Of a stretch of DNA of 18,905 nt, positions 7,310-15,163 are shown piece by piece. Source of the DNA: an uncultured Eubacteriales bacterium (GTDB taxonomy: Bacteria > Bacillota > Clostridia > Oscillospirales > CAG-272). Made by a program: the position numbers and the translations under genes. Position 1 is the first letter of the stretch; each line of letters begins with the position of its first letter. Under the pieces are notes generated by a model that did not search any database, was not told where the DNA came from, and was given only the letters and a program-made list of their open reading frames with translations. Location of the stretch: NCBI GenBank assembly GCA_934446065.1, contig CAKSDP010000030.1, positions 1 to 18,905 of the forward strand, written 5' to 3'.

Positions 7310-7701
7310 GCAGGGGGACCTTTTGAAAAAAGCTCCCCCTGCACCCCTCCAAAAAGATGCGAATAAATGGATTTGTTGCGAGAGGAGATTTTTGAAAAAA
7401 TCCCCTCTCGCGCTCTCCCTAAAAACTTTTAACTAAATAAAAGGATTAAGTAAGTGCAGAATCTTAGCCAAGGCTCCCTTGTGTAAAGGGAGGCTTTGGT
7501 CTGCCTAAACTCCACGTCTGTGGCGGGAGCCGCGAGAGCGGATACCGCTCACTTGCAGTTTTCTGATAGTTCGGACAAACCATATCGTGGGATATCTCTC
7601 GACTTCAACTGAAGTCTACGTCTTGCACAAACCAAATAAAATGTACCCAGTATAAAGTTCTTTGCGCCACTTTCTTTCAAGAAAGTGGCTCGTATCCCCT
7701 T
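7310..7701. repeat. Intergenic hairpin repeat block 2 (rbfA-nrnA gap)
   Basis: The whole gap between nrnA and rbfA is filled by the modular repeat. Modules from left: A hairpin 7310-7342 (stem GCAGGGGGA/TCCCCCTGC); B hairpin 7378-7411 (GCGAGAGG/CCTCTCGC); C hairpin 7473-7494 (CTCCCTT/AAGGGAG); D module 7498-7633 with a degenerate left end; and E hairpin 7666-7689 (GCCACTTTCTT/AAGAAAGTGGC). It directly abuts the rbfA stop. No gene is seen within it on either strand. The stems lack terminal T-runs, so they are not classical intrinsic terminators. Confidence 0.85.
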
Positions 7702-8049
7702 TTACTTTTGTTCCTCAATGTCGCGTAAAAGCTCGGCAATGTGAGCACCGCGCGCAACCGATTCGTCAAGAACGAAGGATATCTCGGGAGTCTGCCTGAG
7801 ATTAAGCTCCTCGGCAAGACGCGAGCGAACAAACGCAGCCGCGTGCTTGAGCCCCGCGCGCAGCTCGCGCTCGTCATGCTCACCCATGACCGAGTAAAAT
7901 ATCTTCGCGTATTTGAGATCTGCCGTAACATCAGCACCCGTCACCGTAATGAATACGTCCGATACGCGCGGATCCTTGATCTCGCGTACGATCACCGCGC
8001 ACTCTGCCGCAACAGCATCGTTGATCCTTGAGCGCCTGTATTTCGCCAT
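7702..8049 (-). CDS. rbfA: 30S ribosome-binding factor A
   Basis: RbfA helps maturation of the 5' end of 16S rRNA in the small subunit. The 115-residue protein is of family length and shows the typical start (YRRSRINDAVAAECAVIVREIKDPRV), the VFITVTGADVTADLKYAKIFYSV strand pair and the end segment LNLRQTPEISFVLDES. The ATG has CGGAGG 5 nt upstream. It begins 24 nt after the membrane-protein gene, so is likely cotranscribed with it. Unusually, it is here beside gyrA-linked genes rather than after infB; nusA and infB are not in the window. Confidence 0.95.
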   Translation of the reverse strand: MAKYRRSRINDAVAAECAVIVREIKDPRVSDVFITVTGADVTADLKYAKIFYSVMGEHDERELRAGLKHAAAFVRSRLAEELNLRQTPEISFVLDESVARGAHIAELLRDIEEQK

Positions 8050-8073
8050 GTAATCCTCCGTTTTCCGCCGGCG

Positions 8074-8757
8074 TCAGCCGACAAGCTTCCGTATAATATC
8101 AAACTGTAACTGCGACTCCGCGCTGCTGTCGCTCTTGCCCATGACAAGCTGCGCGTGAGTCACCTTTTTCATGCAAATAATGCTGTCGTCGGGCAGGCAC
8201 GAGAAGCACGAGTGCTCCCGAAGAAGCCGCGACCCGCTCAGCTTTATCCCGTAGCCGTCGTCGGTCACCCCGTCCGGCACCTCGCCGAACAGCGCAGCCA
8301 CATCGTACAGCGCACCATTGTCGCGCGCCACATCGTACAGAACCGGATCAAGTATCATCATCACCGCGTCGCCCGAAACGAGCATCTGCGTAAATGACGC
8401 GTATGCGTTGTTGTTCTCAACAATGTTGAACTGGAATACCTCCCCCTCAGCCTCAGCCTCGGCGCGCATCTTTTCAAGCTTTTCCTCGGATTTGTACACG
8501 ATCATCTGAAAATTCACGTCCGTGTCGCGCCCCGCAGCCTCGTCTGACGCCGCGTCAAGCACGCTCACGATTCTGTCGTGCACCGCGCCGTCAATGTACG
8601 TCCCGCCGCAGTACAGCACCTGAAAATCATAGTTCTTCTTCTCAAACACTATCTGCGACAGACCGATCGCAAATATCAGCACAAACGATACAATGATTAT
8701 TGTCTGCCACTTGTAGTGGTACCAGAAATTTTCAAGATTCTCTTTTTTTGTGCTCAA
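8074..8757 (-). CDS. Single-pass membrane protein of unknown function
   Basis: A 227-residue protein I do not recognise. It has a short charged N-terminus, one hydrophobic segment (about residues 18-41, WQTIIIVSFVLIFAIGL) and a large domain that probably faces outward. That domain contains a YDFQVLYCGG strand, a Glu/Lys-rich helix near residues 90-105 and a C-terminal KKVTHAQLVMGK stretch. Similar proteins are common beside lipoproteins in Clostridia, but I cannot name a function. The start is a TTG at 8757 with GGAGGAG upstream. It lies 21 nt after the lipoprotein gene and 24 nt before rbfA, indicating one transcript. Confidence 0.7.
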   Translation of the reverse strand: MSTKKENLENFWYHYKWQTIIIVSFVLIFAIGLSQIVFEKKNYDFQVLYCGGTYIDGAVHDRIVSVLDAASDEAAGRDTDVNFQMIVYKSEEKLEKMRAEAEAEGEVFQFNIVENNNAYASFTQMLVSGDAVMMILDPVLYDVARDNGALYDVAALFGEVPDGVTDDGYGIKLSGSRLLREHSCFSCLPDDSIICMKKVTHAQLVMGKSDSSAESQLQFDIIRKLVG

Positions 8758-8778
8758 AATTCCGAACTCCTCCGAATA

Positions 8779-9387
8779 TCAGTACGTCGGCGTGTCAAGG
8801 CGCCATCCGTCTGCCTCAAGCTTCAGCGTAACGGTAAACTCACTGCGCTCGCCGCCGCACTCGGCGTAAACGGCGATCACCGCAGTGTCCGCACCTACGG
8901 CATCCTTCACATCAGCGATCCGCACCGTGTCGGTGTCGGGGATCCGTTCGGGCAGGGAGTTTTTCGCCTGGCTCACGTTTATCTTCATGACGCCGCCCTC
9001 GCTCACGTATCTCGCGAGCAGAGCCGAATCATCGGACACGTTCACTCCTTCGAACGCCACCTTCTCGATGTCGTCGGAGTAGCTTTCGGTGTAAACGCTG
9101 CGCACCTTTTCCATAAGCTCCGACTGCGAAATATATTTCGCGTCGCCGGAAAGCTCGGCGTATGCGGCGTCTCCCAAGTCCTGCGAGGACATTGTTGCCT
9201 CGTCGTACTCAAGTCCGCCCCAGAAGAATATGCGGTTGACCTCAACGGCGGACCCGAGCAGCTCCTTTGCGGCGGCGATGACCTCGCCCTCGTCAGCCGG
9301 AGTCTGCTTTTTCCCGCACGATGCGAGCGACACCGCAATAACCGCAGCAAGTGCAAGAATTATTGCACCGAGCCTTAATTTCTTCAT
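8779..9387 (-). CDS. Putative lipoprotein
   Basis: A 202-residue protein with a signal peptide (MKKLRLGAIILALAAVIAVS) and lipobox LASC, giving lipidation at Cys24. The mature domain has a helix around LLGSAVEVNRIFFWGG, then a YISQSELMEKVRSVYTESYSDDIE segment and a C-terminal beta-rich half. The middle weakly resembles IseA-type inhibitors of cell-wall endopeptidases (a leucine-rich helix followed by a Tyr/Ile/Thr-Leu pattern), but this is a low-confidence reading. The ATG follows AAAGGA by about 8 nt. It lies 123 bp after gyrA and 21 nt before the membrane-protein gene. Confidence 0.72.
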   Translation of the reverse strand: MKKLRLGAIILALAAVIAVSLASCGKKQTPADEGEVIAAAKELLGSAVEVNRIFFWGGLEYDEATMSSQDLGDAAYAELSGDAKYISQSELMEKVRSVYTESYSDDIEKVAFEGVNVSDDSALLARYVSEGGVMKINVSQAKNSLPERIPDTDTVRIADVKDAVGADTAVIAVYAECGGERSEFTVTLKLEADGWRLDTPTY

Positions 9388-9413
9388 CTGCTTTTCCTTT
9401 TTTTCTTTTCAAT

Positions 9414-9513
9414 CGCTAAACTTTTAGTTTTACCTAACCGATAGTTTCTAACCGCTAAATCCTTAATTTTACCTAACCGATGGTTTCAACCGATGAATCT
9501 TATCTTCACCTTA
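9414..9513. repeat. Short tandem repeat, about 2.6 units of 39 bp, after gyrA
   Basis: Units start with cgctaaa at 9414 and 9453 and share ttttacctaaccgatrgttt; a degenerate third unit (9491-9513) runs into the gyrA stop codon. This fills most of the 123-bp gyrA-lipoprotein gap and is unrelated to the hairpin repeat blocks. Confidence 0.7.
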
Positions 9514-12060
9514 CTCGGCGGTATCTTCCGCCGGGTTCTCGACCTCGCCTGACGGAGCAGACTCATCCGCCGGAGCGTCAGTCTCGTCCGAAGCCTCCTC
9601 AGCCGCAGGCGACACCGCGAAATTGACGATGGACGCGCCGTCGGCGACACGCATGATTATAACTCCGGCGGCTCCTCGTCCGTACTCCGGAATTCCGTCG
9701 GCAGGCGTGCGGATCATTATTCCCTCGTCGGTCATCATCATAAGGTCGTCGCCCTCACCGACGATGGATATTCCGCAAAGGCGGCCGGTCTTTTCGGTGA
9801 CGTTCTGGCAGATGACGCCCTTGATGCCGCGGCCCTTGGCGTCGAAAAGGTCGAACGCCATGCGCTTGCCGTAGCCGCGCTCTGTCACGGTGACGAGCGA
9901 GCGCCCGCGCTGCCAATCCATATCGGCACGGATGACTGCGGCTCCGCATACCTCGTCGCCCTCGCCGAGGCGGATACCGCGCACACCGCGCGAGAGTCTG
10001 CCCGTACAGGTGACGTGGCGCGACGCAAAGCGCGCGGCGATTCCGTTTTTCGTTGCGATCATTACGTCGTCGTCATCGCCGATGATGTCTACAAATATCA
10101 GCTCGTCGCCCTCGTCGAGGGTTATCGCGATCTTACCCGCGCGGCGCTGATACTCGAACTCGGACAGGCGGCATCTCTTGATCGTACCGCGGCGCGTGAC
10201 CATCATGAGATACAGATCCTCGCGGAACGTGGTCACGGGGATAACTGCGGTGACGTTCTCGTCGGGAGCCGTCTCAAGTATATTTACGATATTCGTACCC
10301 TTTGCGGTACGGCTCGCCTCGGGAATCTGGTACGCCTTTTTGCTGTACACGCGTCCGAAATCGGTGAAGAACATGAGCAGCGCATGGCTGTTTGAGATGA
10401 TAACGCTGCGGATGAAGTCCTCGTTTTTCGTACCCATGCCGATGATTCCCTTGCCGCCGCGCTTCTGTGCGGTATAGTCATCTGCGGGCTGACGCTTGAT
10501 ATATCCGGCGTCGGTCATGGTGATGACGCAGTTATGGCGCTCGATGAGGTCCTCGTCAAGAATCTCGTTGTGCGCCTCGACAAGCTCGGTACGGCGTGCG
10601 TCGCCGTATTTATCGCGGATCGCGGTCATCTCCTCGCGGATGATGGCGCGGATCTTTGACTCGTCGGCGAGAATTCCGCGCAGCTCCGATATTTTCGCGT
10701 AAAGCTCGCGCAGTCTCTCCTCGATCTTCTCACGCTCGAGACCTGAAAGTCTGCCGAGCGGCATGGTGACGATCGCCTGAGACTGCGGGTCGGACAGGGC
10801 GAATCTCTCCATGAGGGCTGCCTTTGCGGACGGGATATCCGCCGACGCGCGGATGAGCTTTATGACCTCATCGATATTGTCGATGGCGATTTTATATCCC
10901 TCGAAGATGTGCGCCTCCGCCTCGGCTTTTTCGAGGTCGTATTTTGTACGGCGCGTAACTACGTCCTCTTGGAAGAGGATATAGTTCTTGAGGATCTCCT
11001 TGAGTCCGAGCTGCTTCGGCTCGCCGTTGACGAGCGCTACCATATTCATGGCGCAGGTATCCTGGAGGAGAGTATATTTATAGAGCTGGTTGAGGATGAC
11101 CTGACCGTTTGCGTCGCGGCGGTACTCGATCACGACGCGGATGCCGTTCTTCATATCGGACTCGTCGCGGATCTCGGTTATTCCCTCGATGACCTTATTC
11201 TTGACCTTATCCGCGATGCCCTCGAGCATGGTGCTCTTATTGACCTGGTAGGGTATCTCGGACACGATGATGCGGTGGTGCTCCTCGTCTACCTCGGCGC
11301 GGGAGCGCATAATTACTCTGCCGCGGCCCGTGGCGTAAGCCTCGTATATTCCGGACGCGCCGTAGATTATGCCGGCGGTAGGAAAGTCGGGACCTTTGAT
11401 ATACTTCATGAGGTCGGTAAGGGTGGCGTCGGGGTTATCCATATAGTAGAGCGTGCCGTCGATGACCTCGCAGAGGTTATGCGGCGGGATATTGGACGCC
11501 ATTCCGACGGCGATACCGATGGTGCCGTTGACAAGGAGGTTCGGGAACCTCGACGGGAGGACTGTCGGCTCCTTGCGGCTGTTATCAAAGTTCGGTACAA
11601 AATCGACGGTATCCTTGCCGATATCGCGCATAAGCTCGTCGGCTATACGGCTCATTCTCGCCTCGGTATAACGGTAAGCGGCGGCGCTGTCTCCGTCCAC
11701 GCTTCCGAAGTTGCCGTGGCCCTCGACGAGGGGATATCTCAGCGAGAACGGCTGCGCCATACGCACCATTGTGCCGTACACGGCAGAGTCGCCGTGCGGG
11801 TGATATCTACCGAGCACGTTACCGACCGTCGTTGCCGATTTACGGAACGGGTTATTGTGCGTCAGCCCGTCCTCGTACATAGCGTACATGATTCGACGCT
11901 GTCCCGGCTTCATTCCGTCGCGGACGTCCGGCAGCGCGCGGTCCACAAGCACCGACATCGAATACTCGATGAACGCTTGTCTGAACCGCGAGTTCAGCTC
12001 GATATCAACTATCTTCTGATCCTCAAAATGAAGATCCTCGTTCTTATGTTTCTCTGCCAA
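9511..12060 (-). CDS. gyrA: DNA gyrase subunit A
   Basis: GyrA cuts and rejoins DNA and wraps it through its C-terminal beta-pinwheel, working with GyrB in negative supercoiling. The 849-residue protein has the breakage-reunion domain with catalytic Tyr131 (YRYTEAR), the gate region GRYHPHGDSAVY, a coiled-coil arm, and a GyrA box QKRGGKG at 532-538, which marks gyrase rather than topoisomerase IV. An acidic tail of about 35 residues ends it. Odd points: Gly96 where E. coli has Asp87 in the quinolone region, and IVTMPLGRLSGLE (430-442) where most family members have a DMRL-type sequence. The start is TTG, with AAGGAGG 7 nt upstream. It is separated from gyrB by a repeat block. Confidence 0.96.
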   Translation of the reverse strand: MAEKHKNEDLHFEDQKIVDIELNSRFRQAFIEYSMSVLVDRALPDVRDGMKPGQRRIMYAMYEDGLTHNNPFRKSATTVGNVLGRYHPHGDSAVYGTMVRMAQPFSLRYPLVEGHGNFGSVDGDSAAAYRYTEARMSRIADELMRDIGKDTVDFVPNFDNSRKEPTVLPSRFPNLLVNGTIGIAVGMASNIPPHNLCEVIDGTLYYMDNPDATLTDLMKYIKGPDFPTAGIIYGASGIYEAYATGRGRVIMRSRAEVDEEHHRIIVSEIPYQVNKSTMLEGIADKVKNKVIEGITEIRDESDMKNGIRVVIEYRRDANGQVILNQLYKYTLLQDTCAMNMVALVNGEPKQLGLKEILKNYILFQEDVVTRRTKYDLEKAEAEAHIFEGYKIAIDNIDEVIKLIRASADIPSAKAALMERFALSDPQSQAIVTMPLGRLSGLEREKIEERLRELYAKISELRGILADESKIRAIIREEMTAIRDKYGDARRTELVEAHNEILDEDLIERHNCVITMTDAGYIKRQPADDYTAQKRGGKGIIGMGTKNEDFIRSVIISNSHALLMFFTDFGRVYSKKAYQIPEASRTAKGTNIVNILETAPDENVTAVIPVTTFREDLYLMMVTRRGTIKRCRLSEFEYQRRAGKIAITLDEGDELIFVDIIGDDDDVMIATKNGIAARFASRHVTCTGRLSRGVRGIRLGEGDEVCGAAVIRADMDWQRGRSLVTVTERGYGKRMAFDLFDAKGRGIKGVICQNVTEKTGRLCGISIVGEGDDLMMMTDEGIMIRTPADGIPEYGRGAAGVIIMRVADGASIVNFAVSPAAEEASDETDAPADESAPSGEVENPAEDTAE

Positions 12061-12107
12061 AATCTCCCCTCCTTACGGGATGGATTTTTTATGAAATTGG
12101 GGTTTCG

Positions 12108-12498
12108 GCAGGGGGGACCTTTTTGAAAAAAGGTTCCCCCTGCACCCCTCCAAAAAATACGGATAAATGGGTTTGTTGCGAGAGGAGATTTTTGAAAAAA
12201 TCCCCTCTCGCGCTCTCCCCAAAAACTTTTAACTAAATAAAATGGATTTAGTAAGTGCAGGATTTTAGTTTAGGCTCCCTTGTGTAAAGGGAGGCTTGGG
12301 TTCGTGCAAACTCCACGTCCATGGCGGGAGCCGCGAGAGCGGAAACCGCTCACGTAAAGTCTCCTGATAGTTTGGATACCCATAGCGTGTGATATCTCTC
12401 GCCTTCAGCTTCGGAATTCGTCTTGCACAAACCTATTAAATATACCCAGTATAAAGTTCTTTGCGCCACTTTCTTGAAAGAAAGTGGCTCGTATCCCC
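12108..12498. repeat. Intergenic hairpin repeat block 3 (gyrB-gyrA gap)
   Basis: The 438-bp gap between gyrB and gyrA is almost entirely repeat: A hairpin 12108-12143, B hairpin 12178-12211, C hairpin 12274-12295, D module 12299-12433 and E hairpin 12465-12488 (GCCACTTTCTT/AAGAAAGTGGC, loop GA). It abuts the gyrB stop. Only about 47 bp (12061-12107) with the gyrA ribosome binding site remain outside. I see no gene and no convincing gyrA promoter. Confidence 0.85.
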
Positions 12499-14457
12499 TT
12501 ATACGTCAATGTTCTCAGCATATTTCGCGTTTTGCTCAATGAATTGCTTGCGCGGCTCAACCTTGTCGCCCATCAGAAGAGTGATGATCTCGTCGCACTT
12601 CATCGCGTCCTCAGCCGTAACCTTGAGGATCGTCCGAGTGTTGGGATCCATCGTCGTCTCAGCAAGCTGATCCGCGTCCATCTCACCAAGACCTTTGTAA
12701 CGCTCAACGGAAACGTTCACACCGCCAAGCTCCTCAATGCAGCGATCGCGCTCCTCGTCGGAGAACGCGTGCATCTCGCGCTTGCCCTTGTGAATCTTGT
12801 AAAGCGGCGGCTTCGCAAGGAATATGTGCCCGTCGTCAATGAGCCTCCTCATGTGCCGGAAGAAGAACGTCAGAAGCAGTATCTGTATGTGCGACCCGTC
12901 AACATCCGCATCCGCCATAATGATTATCTTGCCGTAGCGCAGCTTCTCTATGTCGAAATCCTCGCCGATGCCGCAGCCGAGCGCCTGTATTATCGGTATC
13001 AGCGACTGATTCGAGTATACCTTGTCAAGACGCGACTTCTCAACGTTCAGAACCTTTCCGCGAAGCGGCAGTATCGCCTGAAACCGGCTGTCACGCCCGT
13101 TCTTCGCCGAACCGCCTGCCGAGTCTCCCTCCACAAGGAACAGCTCCGATACCTCGGACCTCTTGTCCTGGCAGTCCGCAAGCTTGCCCGGAAGACCCGA
13201 GCCCTCAAGCACTCCCTTGCGCCGCGTAAGCTCACGCGCACGTCTCGCAGCCTCGCGTGCACGCGACGCCGCAAGCGCCTTGTCTATCACCGCGCGGGCA
13301 ACGTTCGGGTTCTCCTCGAAAAACTCCGACAGTTTCTCCGTCACGATCGAGTCAACAATGCCGCGCACCTCGGAGTTTCCGAGCTTCGCCTTGGTCTGGC
13401 TCTCGAACTGCGCGTCAGGCAGCTTCACCGATACGACCGCGCAAAGTCCCTCGCGCACGTCGTCGCCCGACAGCTTCTTGTCGCTGTCCTTGAGAGCGCC
13501 GCACTTCTTCGCGTAATCGTTTATAACGCGCGTGATCGCGGTCTTGAATCCGACCTCGTGCGTTCCACCGTCAACCGTCGCCATGTTGTTCGCAAACGTA
13601 ACGATCGACTCGTTGTAGCTGTCGTTGTACTGCATTGCGACCTCGGCGGTGATGTCGCCCTTTTTCGAGATCATGTAGATGACGTCGGGGTGGATCAGCT
13701 CGTTGTGGCGGTTCTCCTGCATATATTCGACGAACGAGCGGATTCCGCCCTCGTAGCACAGGTCGTCCTCGCGCACGTGGGTGTCGCTTCCGTCCTCTTC
13801 CGTGCGGTGTCTCTCGTCACGCAGGACGATGCGCACGCCCGCGTTCAGGAACGCCTGCTCGCGGAGTCGGTCAAGCAGCATCTCGTAGTCGAACTCGACC
13901 GTCTCGAATATCTCGGCGTCGGGCTTGAACGTGACCGAAAGTCCGTGACGACCGTTCGAGTCGCCGACCCGCGCAAACTCGCGCGTGATCTTGCCGCGCT
14001 CAAAGCGCATGGTGAACTCGCCGTCGCCGTAGAAATCGTCTACCTCCATCCACTCGGACAGGGCGTTAACGACGGACGCGCCTACGCCGTGAAGTCCTCC
14101 GGAGATCTTGTATCCGTCGCCGCCGAATTTTCCGCCGGCGTGGAGCACTGAGAACACGACCTCGAGCGTCGGGCGCTTCATTTTGTGGTGGATCTGGCTC
14201 GGTACGCCGAATCCATTGTCGGTGACGGTTATGCTGCCGTCGTCGTTTATCGTTACGTATATCGAGTCGCAGCGCCCCGCCATCGCCTCGTCGATCGAGT
14301 TGTCAACTATCTCATACACGAGATGATGCAGACCTCTGACCGACGTCGTTCCGATGTACATTCCCGGACGCTTGCGCACCGCCTCAAGCCCCTCGAGCAC
14401 CTGTATTTGATTTTCGTCGTAATGGACGTTTTCAAGATTTATTTTTTCCTCAGACAA
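12499..14457 (-). CDS. gyrB: DNA gyrase subunit B
   Basis: The ATPase subunit of gyrase, 652 residues, near the usual Firmicutes length. It has GHKL ATPase residues Glu49 and Asn53 (YEIVDNSIDEA), GLHGVGASVVNALS (121-134), QTK (354-356), TOPRIM Glu443 (LVEGDSAGG) and DADVD (516-520), and the KGLGEMDADQL and NAKYAENID C-terminal motifs. Deviations: DNGFG with Phe83 where DNGRG is usual; DGSHIQILLL where DGSHIRTLLL is usual; and, by eye, Tyr143 at the position of E. coli Arg136, a coumarin-contact residue. The start is TTG with AGGAGGG 6 nt upstream. It lies between repeat blocks, separated from remB by 457 bp. Confidence 0.97.
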   Translation of the reverse strand: MSEEKINLENVHYDENQIQVLEGLEAVRKRPGMYIGTTSVRGLHHLVYEIVDNSIDEAMAGRCDSIYVTINDDGSITVTDNGFGVPSQIHHKMKRPTLEVVFSVLHAGGKFGGDGYKISGGLHGVGASVVNALSEWMEVDDFYGDGEFTMRFERGKITREFARVGDSNGRHGLSVTFKPDAEIFETVEFDYEMLLDRLREQAFLNAGVRIVLRDERHRTEEDGSDTHVREDDLCYEGGIRSFVEYMQENRHNELIHPDVIYMISKKGDITAEVAMQYNDSYNESIVTFANNMATVDGGTHEVGFKTAITRVINDYAKKCGALKDSDKKLSGDDVREGLCAVVSVKLPDAQFESQTKAKLGNSEVRGIVDSIVTEKLSEFFEENPNVARAVIDKALAASRAREAARRARELTRRKGVLEGSGLPGKLADCQDKRSEVSELFLVEGDSAGGSAKNGRDSRFQAILPLRGKVLNVEKSRLDKVYSNQSLIPIIQALGCGIGEDFDIEKLRYGKIIIMADADVDGSHIQILLLTFFFRHMRRLIDDGHIFLAKPPLYKIHKGKREMHAFSDEERDRCIEELGGVNVSVERYKGLGEMDADQLAETTMDPNTRTILKVTAEDAMKCDEIITLLMGDKVEPRKQFIEQNAKYAENIDV

Positions 14458-14507
14458 GATCTTCCCTCCTTAAATGGTGGATTTATAAACGGATAAATGG
14501 GTTTGTT

Positions 14508-14914
14508 GCGAGAGGAGATTTTTGAAAAAATCCCCTCTCGCGCTCTCCCAAAAAAGCACGGTGGGATTTCAGCAGGGGGACCTTTTTGAAAAAAGCTCCC
14601 CCTGCACCCCTCCAAAAACTTTTAACTAAATAAATAGATTTAGTGAGTGCAGGATTTTAGTTTAGGCTCCCTTGTGTAAAGGGAGGCTTGGGTTTGTGCA
14701 AACTCCACGTTCATGGCGGGAGCCGCGAGAGCGGATACCGCTTACTCGAAGCCTCCTGATAGTTCGGATAAACTAAAACGTGGGATACCGCTCGACTTCA
14801 ACTGAAGCCTATGTCTTGCACAAACCAATTATATATGCCCAGTATAAAGTTCTTTTGGCGGCTTCCCACCGGGAAGGCGAGCTTTTCCTTTCAAGAAAAG
14901 AACACGTATCCCCT
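14508..14914. repeat. Intergenic hairpin repeat block 4 (remB-gyrB gap), with A and B hairpins swapped
   Basis: Modules from left: B hairpin 14508-14541, A hairpin 14572-14605, C hairpin 14666-14686, D module 14691-14826, then an E region with an extra stem CTTCCC/GGGAAG (14862-14876) and a CTTTTC-type stem before the remB stop. The order B-A is reversed relative to blocks 2 and 3. I see no gene in the 457-bp gap. Confidence 0.85.
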
Positions 14915-15163
14915 CTACTTCTCCGCGCGATCGCGAAGAGTCTTTGACGAAATGTGCGAAAGGATCACGCGCTCACCTTCCTTGTCCTCGCATAGAACAA
15001 ACGAGCGCGGAATGTCGGTCCCCGCCGAGTCAACAATGCCTGCCTCCTCAGCGCGCCTCAGAAAATCCGCAGTAACCTTCGGCGTCACGTCACCGTCAAG
15101 ATCAAAGAATCCTATCACAGACGAGCGCTTCACCGTCCGGTGCGAGCCTAAGTGAATGTACAT
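14915..15163 (-). CDS. remB: Extracellular matrix regulator RemB (DUF370, YaaB)
   Basis: An 82-residue protein starting MYIHLGSHRTVKRSSVIGFFDLD, the hallmark of the DUF370/RemB family. In Bacillus subtilis RemB is a regulator of matrix genes, and its gene sits just before gyrB, as here. The ATG overlaps the last base of the dnaN stop (TGATG at 15165-15161), so translation is probably coupled to dnaN. The regulatory target in this organism is unknown. Confidence 0.9.
   Translation of the reverse strand: MYIHLGSHRTVKRSSVIGFFDLDGDVTPKVTADFLRRAEEAGIVDSAGTDIPRSFVLCEDKEGERVILSHISSKTLRDRAEK

Noticed and set aside
7310..7411. A and B hairpins as intrinsic terminators
   Set aside because: The stems are strong, but on neither strand are they followed by a T-run; the T-run lies inside the hairpin next to the loop. 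They also recur in varied order as repeat units.
12299..12433. D module as a hammerhead-type ribozyme because of its CTGATAG segment
   Set aside because: The core would need CTGATGA with a matching GAAA and a cleavage triplet in the right stems; the conserved pairing does not fit this layout.
12436..12460. Promoter-like TATACT/TATAAT sequences in the E region of the repeat blocks
   Set aside because: No -35 element at 16-18 bp; the nearest TTGAAA is about 20 bp away, lies within a hairpin and is part of the repeat.
12484..14151. Long plus-strand open frame (555 codons) across gyrB
   Set aside because: It is antisense to a fully convincing gyrB; its translation is Arg/Leu/Val-rich with no family resemblance, a codon-bias artefact of the minus-strand gene. 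The 10909-12126 and 17324-18271 plus-strand frames are rejected likewise.
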